From Platerodrilus igneus (Eukaryota; Arthropoda; Insecta; Coleoptera; Lycidae), in NCBI GenBank assembly GCA_036346225.1, contig JARFIW010001177.1:962501-1026500 (forward strand): a stretch of 64,000 bases of DNA, read 5' to 3'. The position numbers and the translations under genes are program-made. Shown here piece after piece: positions 11,868 to 25,359 of this stretch. Below the pieces are notes generated by a model that saw only the letters and a list, made by a program, of their open reading frames with translations, was not told the origin of the DNA and made no database searches. The number at the start of each line of letters is the position of its first letter. The first letter of the stretch is position 1.

Positions 11868-13516
11868 TGTAACAGTCATTCTATGACCGCTACAAAATTA
11901 ATTCAATTTCTGTATATAATTCTGTATATAAAGTTGTAAATGTCTAGTAATAAAGAAATTTATTTTATTTAATTGGTGTAACGTTGAGGAACGCACTGTA
12001 TTGTCAAAAGGAAGAAAGTTATTTTAAGGGAATTTAACCTTTGTTTACACTATATCTTAATGTTTGAAGGCGTAGTATCGCATCCATGTGGTGTATAAAG
12101 AGTCGGGATAGCAGTACTTGTTTGTTAACATGATAGCAGGCTGCGCGGACATAATTATTGATTTACGAACAGAAGAACGTTAGGTCGCACGTAAACCACG
12201 CTTGGTGGCTTACTAAATTAAAAGGGTTTCAGAGTTGAAACTACCCGAACTTACGTTGTAAGGATTTGTAGGAAATGAATGGTAAGCACACCTAAATTTA
12301 CTGAACGGATATTTCTAGTTGTTGGTACAAATCAAAATTTCACATCTGTTCGGACCGCTTATCGGAAAGATAGTTTGGCGTGAGCGTCCATTTTTTGTAA
12401 GTAATAAACTTTGTCCTTATGGTACTAGTATTAAATGCTTTAGATATTAGCACTTCTGTCTATATTTCAACAGAGCAAGAATTTATTGGTATTGTATAAG
12501 AACCCTTTTTAACGAAGGTAAAGAGGGGTTATAATTAACAGATGGTTAATTGTATTATTGCAGGGTTCTTAGGTTGTCCTGAATTATTAGTTGTTAGCGC
12601 ATTCGTAAATTTTGTGAATGTCTTTCTGCGTTTGGTTCTAGAATTGGTAGTGGAGTTGAAGTACAGGCTTAATCCATAGTTGGTACTGCTGACGTTGGAT
12701 ATTGGATCGGTTGTTCCGGAATCCAATTCATCGGTACAGGTTCATGTCCAAGGGGTGATCGTGAGTAGCCCTAGAAAATAGTTTACTTGTGGTGCAGAGT
12801 AGTAAAGTTATTTCTAATTAGAATAAAATATTGGTTGGTCTTAAATTTTTCATAACTGAGAATAATTATTTAAGGGTGAAGGGATTTACATGTGACAATT
12901 ACCTATCGATAGAAATGTAAAGCTTATAAAAGAATATTGCTATTTTAAGTCTAATTGTGAACACAATTTGCGCACATGGTGGGATATAAATATTTGGTAA
13001 CTTATATTCACAACACTCAATTTTAAATTTTTAATACGAGCCTAGGGACTTTGTCTTGAGTTACTCAGTGTCATGATTACATTGCCACTGGTTCACATTA
13101 TCTTATATTGCTTAGAATCTGTCTGGTTACTTTATTTATAAATATTAAAAAGATTGTGCAAGTGTGTTCGACACAAAGCTTTTATTAATTGGAAATCAGG
13201 AGCTGTTTAGATAATTACTGCGGGAAATTCTAACCGGGATCACATAGTTTTCCTAATCGGGTTGGGTGTGGTTGACTTTTTGCTTTAGTTGTTTCCTGGG
13301 CGGAACCTAGCCCTGGCGCCCATATCTACTTATCTCTTATGTAGCACTCCTACGACCCTTGTGTGTTCTTTGACTAGCCGCGGAACAGGAAGCAACAAAT
13401 TAATTTCTTCGAGTTCGAGCCACTTCCATCGGTTCGAGCACAGCGTTGCTACAATTCACTCCTAGTACGCCTTCAGCGGGGCCTTATATTTTACCCCTCG
13501 CATTTAGGGCGTGACA
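11868..13516 (+). mobile_element. Solo LTR (1649 bp) with 4-bp target duplication
   Basis: The insertion starts TGTAACAG and ends GTGACA, giving TG...CA ends, and is flanked by TCCG on both sides (11864-11867 and 13517-13520). Removing it joins the two parts of tandem unit A exactly as in uninterrupted unit B. Length and TGTAAC start fit the Gypsy-type LTRs in this window. No internal coding region is present. The orientation given is nominal. Confidence 0.78.
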
Positions 13517-13520
13517 TCCG

Positions 13521-13800
13521 TTACTAGAAAATCAAAGGCAAAATCTCAAAAGTAAAGTTTGACCAATCGACAATGCCTAACTAATTTCTAAATACACCTT
13601 GTTGTTTCTTAAATTAGTCAACAAAATTAATTTTGAAGAAATGTAATAAATTAAGAGAACAATTATTGTAAAATGTATATACAATAGCATGTAGCATTAC
13701 TTCTAATAATGGGGTATGTTGTTAAAACAAAGATTGTCTAAAAAAACTAACACACACTTACACAAACACGCACGCGCACACACACACACACACATAAAAC
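13521..13800 (+). repeat. Tandem unit A, right part, ending in (CA)n
   Basis: Continues unit A after the solo LTR (TTACTAGAAAATCAAA...) through an AT-rich 3' UTR-like stretch to CTAACACACACTTACAC and a CA/CG-rich tract. It matches 14086-14330 of unit B. Confidence 0.75.
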
Positions 13801-14305
13801 ACATGACCTCACGCGTGCACGCAAACACACACGCACACCTTACTCGCGGTTACTTTCTGGGGGAAATCCAGGTCTGCTTAAATTTTAGATAGTAGACTAC
13901 TGAAGCGTTAGAACAAATAAATAAGTAGATAAATAAATGAAAAAAATCTCCGCAAGCCTAATAACAATTCTAAGCAGCCACGGTAGGATAAAAAGCGGTT
14001 TCAGTAAATTTAAAATAATTGATGACCCCACATGTACATGCGGTTTAGGAGAACAAACCGTACAATATGTAATACACGAATCTCCGTTACTAGAAAATCA
14101 AAACAAAATTTCAAAAGTAAAGTTTAGCCAATCGACAAAGCCTTTCTAAATACACCTTGGTATATCTTAAATTTGTCAACAAAATTAATTTTGAAGAAAT
14201 GTAATAAATTAAGAGAACAATTGTAAAATGTATATACAATAGCATGTAGTATTACTTCTTATAATGGAGTATGCTGTTTAAACAAAGATTGTCTAAAAAA
14301 ACTAA
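13801..14305 (+). repeat. Tandem unit B
   Basis: A second copy of the ~540-bp unit with the same order: CCTCACGC box, (AAATA)n, coding fragment, AT-rich tail, then a (CA)n tract. Head-to-tail with unit A. Confidence 0.75.
13937..14149 (+). pseudogene. LINE ORF2 C-terminal zinc-finger-like fragment
   Basis: A 70-codon frame whose first part, LITILSSHGRIKSGFSKFKI, followed by DDPTCTCGLGEQ, matches the conserved C-terminal region of Jockey/R1-type ORF2 proteins: a GHG-like turn, an F-x-K helix, a C-x-C-G pair and a distal ES-P where E-C-P is usual. The third Cys is lost, as ESP. It lies inside tandem unit B and is only the tail of an ORF2, so it encodes no function. Confidence 0.6.
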
Positions 14306-14472
14306 CACACACTTACACAAACACGCCCACACACACGCACACACGCACACACACCACACACACATACACACGCACACGCGTACACACACGCGCGCGCGCA
14401 CTCACACACACACAATCGCGCGAGCACACACACACACACACACACATACACACACAATCACGCACACACGCA
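14306..14472. repeat. (CA)n-rich microsatellite
   Basis: CA/CG dinucleotide tract with interruptions, at the end of tandem unit B. The His-Thr rich frame across it is an artefact. Confidence 0.95.
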
Positions 14473-17400
14473 TTGAATAATTGCCTAAGGCAAGTTATTA
14501 ATCACGGTTTTTTATGCATTTGTACTTGTAAAATTTTCAGTATGGGCACTTTTCAAATACATTGTTTATACAAGTAAATATATACATAATTAGGCTTCCT
14601 TCAAATTTTATCGAATTTACAACATGGGATGTTTATAAGATGATGCAATATGATCTTTAATCACATGACTATAGATATTTGTAGTTAACCTAGTGAAACG
14701 GTTGGTTTTGTAAATTTCTACATTTGCCATTATTTATGTAATTTAATATTATTTCCGTGCTCAGATCTTCATGGTCTGTAATACCTTTTATGTTGGCTAA
14801 ATTGATAATTTCAATTTGGAGGTGGTTGTTAAGAACCTGTCGACGAAGCCATTGTTCTTCTTTCAACGAACGCCGCTTTGACAAGTAGTCTTTTAATGCA
14901 TCCATTTTCATCTCGCCTTATAGCGGTTTTGGATGTATTAAATAATATATTTGTGGAGTAGATTTTGGTATTACATTGGTTTATACGTTTATTTTCTACT
15001 CACAATACCGCCTTGCGGATATTTTTTGCTTTTACTTATATTAGGTGAGCCACGTTTTTCCTGTTTTGTGTTTCTGATATTAATTATTTATCTTTCAGAA
15101 TCTTGTATTGTACGAATATCAAAGTTGCTCTTTGTTAGCTATTAAGACATTGAAACCCACTTCTGTGGTAAAGTATATCCTCCTGAAATTTCAGCACTAA
15201 CATTATTTAATTCAGGGTCCTTAACCTTGGTATTAAGCCTGGTCCTGAATCTTAGTTATAATCTTGGTATTAATCTTGTTTCATGTAAACAGATCCTTAT
15301 GTCAGCCCGTGGATGCTCCTTGTGAGCTCACTTCAATTTTGTACTAATCATCCGTTTGGATTTCCGTTTAAATTCAATATTAAATATTACTTCATTCTGT
15401 GGCTTATGTACTGAAGACTCGTTGGAAGCGGAAAGCATTGATTTATGATCCAGCCTCCAGGTTGTATACTTAGAAGTTAGTGATACTTATTGCTGTATTT
15501 ATTGTGTGTTGCGTTACGCAAGTATTGGCGTATTTATTGTTTGTTCTTGATTGAATCCGTGTAATTAGCCGTATGCTGGTTATATTTTTGCATTGTTATT
15601 GGTAAACTATATCAATTTCTTGGTATCCTACCACCAGCTGTTCGTGTGTTTACTCATGTTACAGGTCAGCACTGGAGCACAGCGATTCACTAGCTAGTGA
15701 TTGCATCGTCCAGGTATGCTCAATTTATGCTGCTTTCTGGTGAGTAATCATTTACATTAATTAATATTTATTGCTAATCTGTAGGTGAAAAGCCATTTGT
15801 GTATATTTTTGTAAGGACTTTCTCCTCTGTGTTTTTGAAGTTTACTTACTAGCAAGAAACATTTTGCTGCTAGTTTAATGTCAATTTGTACTCGCCAACA
15901 GGCGAAAGATACCTTAAATTCATTGCTTTTAGTGGGATACCGGTTTATATATTACCCTTTATGTGTGTTATTAAAATACGTTTATATTTGCATTGCCACT
16001 GTGGTGTGTATTGAATTCCAGATAAATTGCTTGTGCTTGTAATTCAGTTATTTTGAAATATAGTTATATGATTGTAGTGGCTACCGTTGTTATACTTATT
16101 TTGCTCTTTAGGTGTGATATTAACCGAAACCATTGGGACTTGGGGTTTCGTAGTTCTTTCGGCATTTTAATCAAGTCTCTGGCGCCTTTTATACTGTATT
16201 TACTTGTAGGTCTGTTCGGGTTCTTAACGACCTACTAGCAGGAATCAAGATCCACCCCTGCAGAAGAGTCTTTATTAGCCGAGGTGCAAAAAGTCACCGT
16301 ATCTACCCTAAAGAACCCACCTTTGTAGCTTTCATCAAATTACCGTGACACTAGAAAGGGTTTTTCTTTTCTGTAAATTATAAGATTAGTGGAAGGTGAA
16401 TTCTGCTCAGGAAAAGTATGTGAATTCTTCAGAATCATACGGAAACTCGGTATTTTGTATTATTGCAGTACTTGATAGGTATTTAAGTTTTAGAATCTTT
16501 ATAGAAGTAAACGGTTCCTGTAAATTATTAAAACAGGGAATCGTAGTCGACAAGAATATAAGAAAACGTCTTGAACAAACTTCTTTTCAAAGATTCTAAT
16601 CGCAGAAGTATTTATAAACATCCAATTCAAAGTAAATTACATAACAAAGTTTCCTTAGAAATTTAAGACAGGAATATATCCTAAGCTCTCAGGCAATAGC
16701 GAAACTGCATTTCTACTTAAACCCATTTGTTAAATTAAACAATATAATCTGATTCTGTAGTGTAAGACTGGACGGTCTTAACTCACTGAACTGTATTGTT
16801 TGCGCTGTTAATTATTAATGTGGAATTTTTTTAATAAGTTGTATATTTTATTATCAAAAAAGAAAATATAAGAAGGCATCTAAATTTTGACAGCAAACAA
16901 AAGAGAATGTATGACATTCGGTTTCAGTAGTTGAAGACGCTAAAGGCTTAGATATTTCTTCTTTCAAATGTGCAAGCACACCAAACAACAGTGGCAACAA
17001 CTTGTACCTATAATACAGCTAAAAAATCGCTTCCTTTGGTAATACAAATACGAAGCCATTTGATTTTTAGATCGATATAAATGAAAATTTAAACCACTCT
17101 ATTTCAGTAGTTTAACGTCTTTTCTATGCAGCGTTTTTTGTCGTCTGTCGCGCGCGATAAAAGTCGCGGGGTTTTCTAAACCCATTGTTTAACATGTGAG
17201 CTTTTATGCATCAATATCGTATAACCGCTCGTCCCTTGTATCGCAGTGTTCTCAAATTCTGTCACTTCAATTACAGAACGCGTCGCGACCGACGTTCTTA
17301 GAGCACATTGAATGGAAAGAATACTTTTATGCAACGCTTCTTTTATAACTACTGAAAGCCAGAGGGATTTTACTTTGGCTGCCTTTACTGTCGTGCTGGC

Positions 17401-17934
17401 GCTTGTTGATGACACTGCTGGTACCATAGAAGAAATAGATATAGAATTGTTTATAGAAGAAAAACTGCCATTTTTTTGTAGAATTCATCATCGGCTGATT
17501 ACATAAACAGGTAACTTAGAAGAGAGGTGAGCAAAAAATTCGCGAAAACTTTGTTGTCAATTTTAGCAAAAAGGAATAAAAAGGAACAACAAAGGTAAGG
17601 TGACCACTACTGATCTATTTCATGAATTTTATTTTAAAGCCATACGCGACAGGAGACGCTTGAACAAAGCGTCATCAATAAACGCCCCGACGTTTAACGG
17701 CACGACGGACCAAAAAAAATACACGTATAAAAAAAGCTTAACGATTCTGATGGAGCTCCATAGGAATTATAAATTTCTTTTTTGAAACGTATATTAAAAC
17801 CACTGTATAAGCAAACAAAACTCGGTATGTCTTGACTTTTTGCAAGCGGAGAAAATTTTCAGTGAAAACAACTTGTACTGGGTGTAGACAGAAGAAGCGT
17901 GGTCCTGGGACAGTTTCCTCTTCATCTTTCCTCC
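14473..17934. other. Non-coding region, no supported gene
   Basis: No family is recognised. A 73-codon minus-strand frame (14690-14911) has a charged, helical composition but no known motif. A 64-codon plus frame (17312-17506) and its neighbours around 17100-17790 read like a decayed coding piece but cannot be named. A 51-bp AG/GT-bounded segment at about 15666-15715 could be an exon, without other support. Confidence 0.4.
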
Positions 17935-18090
17935 ATCACTCTCTTCCTCCCACATCAAACATTCTCCACTTTTCACTTTCTACAACCCACCTTCTCCCAT
18001 CTCCTAACTCCACCACCTCCCAACTTCCATCTGCCATCTTCCTATCTCCAATTTCCCACTTCAGCCGCTTCCCACTTTCCACCTCCCCCT
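17935..18090 (-). repeat. CCTCCCA-type minisatellite
   Basis: Pyrimidine-rich imperfect repeats (CTCCCA, CACTTTCTACA, CCACC). It is the reverse complement of the GGTGGGA-type arrays at 23395-23520 and 33138-33330, including the shared CACTTTCTACA block. Confidence 0.6.
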
Positions 18091-19843
18091 ATATCCCTGT
18101 TTTGTAGGTTCTTCTCTGGCATCGTACATCTTAGAAAACTGGTTTTTTTAAAAACCCTTTAAAACATACACATTCTTATACACATTCTTCGCTGCAAGAA
18201 CCCTGCATAGGAATAGGTTTTTTGGTGATTAAGTGTTAATGTAGAAACATTAAATACGCAAGATGTGTCCAAATTTTTCCATTGTGTTTTAAAATGGTTT
18301 AGTAACCCCTCCTTTAATTGTGCCGTCATGCGTTTTTCTTCTACTCAATGTTTATATTGCTGCTTTAATGCGACTGTCTTTGCCTCGTACTCCATCTTTC
18401 TCCTTTTTTATATCTACTTCTTCTAATTCTAGTTTTCTTCCCTTAGTTAATAATATCTAAATAGTCGACACTTGTTCCATTCTTTTACAACTTCCAACAA
18501 ACTGTATAGCATTTCAACGAATTATATACATTGTTACGGTAGGTTTTTGAAGTATAGATATTCTGTATTAAATTGCAACTACCTTAATTTAAAAAAGTTA
18601 ATTTAACTCCTTTTTATCTTATTCTCAAATTATACAAACTTAAAAAATGCGTCCTGTATAAATTTCCTTTGGTACGTAGAATATATTCTGTAATCGTCTA
18701 ACAATTCGTTAAATACAAGCAAGCATTTGCTTATACTAAACACTTTAATTCGTTGAAATGTTTGCTAGGCTAAACCACTTCTAAAACCTGGAAGCTCGTC
18801 TTTAGTAATTCTTCGTAAACGTTCTAACCGTAGCTTGTTATTTGAACAGTTAATTCGATAAAACAAACAGTTTGCTTCTAATAAGTTTTTTGAAAAAATG
18901 AAATACCTTAATGGTTTGTTATCGACACGTTTACCGCGAAATTCTATTTCATTATATCTACACGTGTTTGGTCACACAAATTTTATGGGTATCATCGTTC
19001 CTCCTCATTAAGTTATTCCGGGTATATTTTTAGCGTGGATAGATAATCATACAAACCACGCTTCTTTTCTAAAATGTCAGGCAACGTTTTGCTTGACAGT
19101 ATTTCTGGTTGTCTAAATCGCAGGGACATTTTAAAATGTAACTGGTTTTCCCATTCGAACAACGAATTCAATTGAATTAATTATCGTATTTTGCTTTTTT
19201 TTATTGCTTGTCTTCTAGAAAGGTTTTGCCATTGTCTGGAACATATTTTTGCTTGCTTTCATAGAGTAATTCTACACCATTGTCGGTGGAAATGATTCTT
19301 CATTTCGTACTCCCACCGTTTTAAAAGTTGTATAAATAAACGTTCAACTTTTAAAAACTGCCTTACTTGCTCATTGCTTTATTATTCCTTAGGTCTCTTA
19401 CTGTTATACAAAGTCCTTTGAGCGTTGTAAAGTTGCGCTTTTAAAATGCGTTTATGCTAGCACAGTTGAATTAAGTTTTTCCGACACCCAGCCGTAGACA
19501 AATACAGCCGCATTTCGTAAGATGGTACCAAAAATAAAATAGCTCCAGCTACAATATATCTTTCTGTTTGCTCTATTTTGTGTTGCTGTTTTAGAAGATA
19601 GACACTTCTTTTGATTGATTGCGCAATTAATTGCAGACCGACGTTAACGCACGTTCACCACACGAACAATTATGTAGTTATTCGTAAAACTTGCTATTTA
19701 CAATTTTAATACGATGGAACGCTTTTCTACTGTTTACTTTTGTACTTTATGAATTAATGTATCGTCAACCACTTGCCCTCTAAAATTTTAAGGTTAGGAA
19801 ATGCGCTTCCTACAACAAATTTTTACTTACTGTATTGTAACGT
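18091..19843. other. AT-rich non-coding region
   Basis: No frame, repeat or RNA gene that I can support. Confidence 0.4.
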
Positions 19844-21874
19844 ATTTTTTTACTCAGTTACACTTTCCTTATTAATCTAATATAATGTTTCAATAAGATG
19901 AAAATATAACTTATAATTGTCTGATCACTTAAAATAATTCTTAAAGTATATGTTGGAATATGCGCTCCTTCGCTTTTGATGTCTAAGTTTCTACAATACA
20001 AATCATTTGTCTGTCATTTTGTGTCACTTTTCGATCAGCGCTTGAACAAGTAAGCTGCTTTTTGGAGCGTTGAAAGGTCAATATGATCAGGCACGTGGCC
20101 TGCAATAGAGATCGTAAGAAAGTTTAATTAATTCAACCTTCGTGTCTGAATGTGGTTCCTGACAGCTTTTGGGTGATGATTTTATTCTGTATCCCATCTT
20201 TAGCAAAGTTAGTTTATTTCTGCAGACCGAAAAAGATAGAAGCCCCCATCATTAAAACAGTTGGTATAATTAATTAGATAAATTTTGTTAATGCTTTCTT
20301 CGTAGTGCAATACCACGGAAATCAATATATAGTTGAAATTTAGAATACCACTGAAATTAAGATTTAGTTTGAAATTTAGAATACAAGAAAATAATAGGAC
20401 ATACTTAATGGAGATTTGGTTTGGTTAGATAATATTTTGTTTGGAAGGTCTTTTATAATTCCAGCGTAAAATTCAATCATAATGGTATGTTTTTTTATTG
20501 CGTAAATCGCAGATGTATATGGAATAGACCACATCTGATGTTATCTGGTTCCAGTCTAAAAGTTCAAGTTTTTTTTGATTGAACTGTACTTCGGCACGTG
20601 AGTGACATTTAACCTTTAATTCCAGTTATATTTATTTAAATGTTTTACGAATAATCGAAAGTTGAAATTTTACATTGATTTAGTTATCTTAACATTCACT
20701 TAGAAAAAGAAAGATCCCGTACTATTCTTGTAACTTTACAAAATTTTAAAGATGACTACGTAGTTTGCCTATCATATTTGTTTCACAAGTAGACAGTGGT
20801 GGCTACACTAAAAAAGTTGTTATTGACATATGATGTCAAAAGTATCTAGTTATTCAACATAATTACCACATGTTATTTTGCGTTACATTAAAATTATCTT
20901 TGGTTGTTTTGAGGTCATGTAATTTTATTTTAAAGAACTTGATGAATTTTTTTGTAAGATATAAAGTAAAGCTAACTCTTTGTTTGAATGATACATTTTT
21001 ATAATACTTAAAATAATCTAATTTCTCACTTGTAAAGTCGACCGTAGTACTACTGATGACTATAATTAAAATTTGAAATATGAGTTATTAAGAAAGCATA
21101 AACCTTATAGTAAGCTTATGTAGAAGTATTCAAGTTAGATATATTTGTGTTTTTTTTTAAGACAAAACCATACTAGTTTCCTTTTATGTAAATTTTTGTT
21201 GAAAAAGTTTAGGCTGAAACAAGCCAAGACAATTTAATTGAATAGAATTTATTTTTGTTTAACTCTTTTATTATTAAACATTCAAGTGAAATTTATTGGT
21301 TCTTAATAATCAAAAGGTTAACTGTGTCTAATGATAACAAATACCCTGGGTGTATATTTTTGGAACATAAATGCAATTATATTATTTTTGGTGAATATTT
21401 TTAAGGACACAAACGGTGTCCATGTTGTGCATTTGTTTGTTCACAGGTTAAGTCGAGACATCTGTAATACATCTAGCAATTGATATTTTGGTAAGTGCTT
21501 TGCAAGGTTGATATATAGGTTATGTGGCTATATAAGCGATGTAGATTTCAGGTTTCCGCATTCCCCTAATACAAAGTACATGTATCTTCGTATGTTGTTG
21601 TATTGAAAAATACGATGGCGCTCTTTACTATATTTTTGCTCAACAGACAACCCATGACCCATGCTCATGATCTACCCAGAGCTAACACTCTACTAGCCGT
21701 TTATCTCTAAAGAGTTTTTCTTTTCCTCAAGCCGTTTTCCATCCAACTTTACCTTGGGCTTCCGTCGTTAATAAGAAATTCTCGACCTTGTGATATCAGG
21801 TAAGGTAGTCGTTTATGTTATATGGAGGTCCAATTTGCTATCTGATATTCACGAGGGAATAAATTTTTTTTACA
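19844..21874 (+). repeat. Solo LTR of family LTR-X, copy 1
   Basis: It starts TGTAACGTATTTTTT and ends TTTACA (2031 bp). It is the inverted counterpart of 59437-61287: shared blocks include the AGGCACGTGGCCTG box, the GGACACAAACGGTGTCC hairpin near 21402 and the GAGCTAACACTCTACTAGCC block near 21670. No gag or pol follows. A GGACAC...GTGTCC hairpin and a GGCGC block also occur in the Gypsy-2 LTR, so the families are probably related. Confidence 0.6.
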
Positions 21875-23394
21875 GTATTATTATTTCCTAATTTCTTGTA
21901 CATATTAAGGGTTGGGACATATTCTAAGTATGCTTGTTATAAGATAGTAAGATTTTATTAATAATATTTTTAAATGTGTAGGCTTGTACTGTGCTATATG
22001 TAAACTTGACGTTTTATGTACATTACGTTGTAACGAAAAATTACGTAAATGTATTTTCGACGTTTGTAAATATCTTTTTGGGACTGTATGTTTTCCTACA
22101 AGTTCGTACTATAGTATGTTGTTACTGAAGTTTCCAATTCTTTTCTTTTTAGGGCGCTCACCCTACTCTGCGACGTTTTTGAGCTAGCCAGAACTCCGAT
22201 CTTTGTGGAGCTTGATTCTGTCCCTGTGTTTTGTTACGATATTCGGTGTTGGTGATTTTCTCTATTTATGTTGCTGTTTTCTTACTTGTCTGCAGGGAAT
22301 ATCGTAACAACATTAACGACCATACATCAACTTTCAATAATGTAGATGGATATTAATGCTTCTAGCTTTCCAGTAGCATACCCTCTAGTCAAACTATATC
22401 TAAAAGTGTTACCTACTTGAGCACACGGCCCGCTCGTTAAATCTGCGATATAATTTCCAACCTGTTTGCTAGTTATACGTTAAACATTAGATCATTTTCG
22501 TCTAGTTAAGTGATACGACTAAAATTCAACACTTTTACTTACATAATTTGATCTTTGTTTATTCGATTAAACATTTGTATTTAATACGTTAAATGACTTT
22601 TAATTCTCTAGTACTACATCTACGTGTCTGTTTCTACCACCATCAAATACTAACTAACATAGAAAAGATACTATCTATACTCTATAGAGCAAGAACCGAA
22701 GGATGTTGAACGATTACGAACCAAGTCGCATATTACGTTGAAAATGAAAGTGTAGGTTAAATTTACCAGAGCACTAGCACCATAATATATCGTTTTTAAT
22801 ACACTTCATTCTAATTTTCTTTATTCGAGCTGGTACATTTTCGGTAGTTCTACTAACAAATTCTCTAATTCACGTTTGTTAGTTGCACCCTACGCGAAGT
22901 ATATATGGAATGTGTATACTTCTCGTTAATAGTTCCAATACTTCTGTCCAATAACTTATTGATACCCATATGTTTCAGCTTTTACGCAAATTCTGGCAGG
23001 TAAATATTGGTAGCAAACTCTATCCATTTACGCTAAAGAAAATTACCCCTTTATGCGCGTCATACGCTGCAAGTGGGAGAAAAAGACCAATGGAATTAAA
23101 GGATTTGGATGCGAATAGGTAAAAGTTGCGCTACATATAAAAAATTGCGACGGTGCGAGAACAATAGAAAGATGTGTAAGACAAAGGTCATCTTATTAGA
23201 GAAAATGAGAAAGAATTAAAAGATTGCTTTATATGCCGGTGAACTGACTTGGATACATCTGGATTCTACGAGCTAAATGCATTTCTGGTTAGCAAGAAAG
23301 GCTTTTCTACTTATGTGCGCGTCCTTGCGAAACGAATGGTACTACATTGGAATACTATTTAAAACGTTTTCTAAGAACGTATTTATCAAAATGG
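21875..23394. other. Non-coding region with one short inverted repeat
   Basis: No gene seen. The only structure noted is the 14-bp inverted repeat at 22231-22310. Confidence 0.4.
22231..22310. repeat. 14-bp perfect inverted repeat around 52 bp
   Basis: TTGTTACGATATTC at 22231-22244 is repeated inverted at 22297-22310. The 80-bp unit could be a tiny MITE relic or a hairpin. Confidence 0.5.
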
Positions 23395-23520
23395 TAGGAG
23401 GTAGAAGGTGGGAGGTGGAAATGAGAGATTGAAGGTAGGATCTGGGAGGTGGGAGTTGAAAAGTTGGAGGTGTGCGGTGAGAGATGGGAGATGGGAGGTG
23501 GGACGTTAGAGGTGAGAAGT
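23395..23520 (+). repeat. GGTGGGA-type minisatellite, left flank of Gypsy-2
   Basis: Imperfect purine-rich units (GGGAGGTGGGA and variants) run up to the first base of the 5' LTR. The same type of array follows the 3' LTR at 33138, so Gypsy-2 inserted into or beside this minisatellite. Confidence 0.7.
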
Positions 23521-25358
23521 TGTAACAATTTTATTTTCAATAATAATTATTTGCATATAATTTCGAAAATAATGCGCTAAGCGTGCATCGTTCCTTAGTA
23601 ATCTAATTATATTCAGATATCTGTGTCGCATAAAGCTATTTGCAAGCACATCTCTGTTTGATTTTTTCGTGTCCCCCGCCCCTGACGGCGCGACCGCTCG
23701 GCCCTGGTTACGAGATAGTCGGCCACGGTCGATAGGTTTGTCAACATGTACTCCTGGCTAGAGGCCGGCAATCTTCGAATCCATTATCAATGGTAAAGAT
23801 ATCTTCGAATAACGGTTGGTAAAGTATATATTATACAAACTTATGTAATTTGAGGTAATTTATTTAGCGCGACAATTTAGAAGACAACTTAGAATACAAT
23901 TTAAAATACAACTTAGGATGGGACAAATTAGAATTCAACCTTGAGAACACGACTACTATAAAATATAATGCGATAATATGTGATTTGACACGTGGAACGC
24001 AACAAATATAACTTGACAAGAATAATTGATTTAAACTTTGCCTAACAAGAAATTTGTCTAGGAAGGAATTATAAATGTTAATTTAGATGGAGTCGTTTCA
24101 AATTGCAAACGCTGTTATCTTTGCTTGAAGAACGGGGATCCCGTTTTGCCTTGTTGTGAGGCGAATATTGCAGTTTTGGTTCGTAATTAGCTATAAGATT
24201 TTTTTTGCATGTGTTTTAAAACTTAGAACACATTAACTTGCCTTTATGTTTAGTACACGTAAATTGTAAAAGTTTCAACTGAATGTTGAGCTGGTTTTAC
24301 AAGCTGTAAAACGAAATTTTGTTGAATTAGCGTTCTAAAAAAACATACTTTGTTCCATATGAACCGTCGATAAGTTCAACGGGTGTTTTCGACGTCATAT
24401 TTTTCTACTTTGTACAGCTGACAGATGTTGCCTTAAAAGCAAATGCTTTGAGCAGATGTAATGCAATTTAAATAAACATGCCTATTTTTGTGATCAGCTT
24501 TATCTACACTTAAATTATTATACGTAATTTTGAAATCTCAAATTCAGATATTGTTAGGAGCTAATAATTTGTTATCTACCTGAAAAGATCTCCCCAGGTT
24601 AGAATTTAATTTACTGTGTTATGCTTGGCAACCATTATTTCTTTAATTTGTACAACAAGTTCATGTTTAAAGTAAAGTTGCTTGATTAATAATAATGAAA
24701 GACAAAAAAGGAAAGTTAAAAATTTAATCTTGATGTAGTTGATGATGAAAATTTTTTTTGTTACAAGTTACAATATTTTAAAAGAGTTTCTTTAGTAAAC
24801 AATTAATTCAAAATTGAAGACTTTTTATTTTGATCAAGTGCGATCAAATCTAATTACATAAAGCTAAAACCTATCTGAGTAATAAATTGATGCCAATATT
24901 ATATTGGAAATATTTTTTTATTATTTCTTTATATATTTTTGTAGGACACAAATGGTGTTCCACTTTTTTATTTATTTAACCATTACAATTTCTTACAGGA
25001 GCTGCGTCTTATTTTGTTAAGACAGGTTTTTGTTAACGAATGCGATCATTTTTTCTATGGGTCTCCACGTCCGCCCTTTGATCTGTGCTTTGCAATTACC
25101 GTAATTATCTCAGGACATGGTGGCGCCTATTTGATTTAGCTTAACTTTGGTTTGCAAACAGAATTCGACTTACCCACCCACTTCTCATTGCTCTACCCAG
25201 GAATAGACCCCTAGCTTTGTCAGAAAATTTTTGGAAAAATAAGTAACACTGATGCCACGCCTATAAAACAAAAAAAAACAACCTACCTACGTAAAAAAAA
25301 TACGTTTCACTGGCGTTCACAACGTGGTCCTTTCAGTAAAAACAAAAATTACGTTACA
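23521..25358 (+). repeat. Gypsy-2 5' LTR (1838 bp)
   Basis: It begins TGTAAC and ends GTTACA, a perfect 6-bp inverted terminal pair. Bases 23521 to about 25054 repeat nearly unchanged at 31611-33137. The last ~300 bp are missing from the 3' copy. A PBS-like TGGCG sequence lies one base after the end. A duplicated motif ACGTTTCACTGGCG/ACGTTACACTGGCG (25302 and 25351) leaves some doubt about the exact 3' end. Confidence 0.72.
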
Positions 25359-25359
25359 C

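Noticed and set aside
14271..14480. His-Thr rich protein, and similar frames at 33986-34258
   Set aside because: Translation of (CA)n microsatellites.
14690..14911. 73-codon minus-strand frame as a host gene
   Set aside because: No motif, no splice context and no repeat partner; left as unsupported.
15666..15715. 51-bp exon bounded by AG and GT
   Set aside because: No open frame or neighbouring exon supports it.
17832..18162. Ser/Pro-rich frames as a secreted protein
   Set aside because: Frames arise from the CCTCCCA-type minisatellite.
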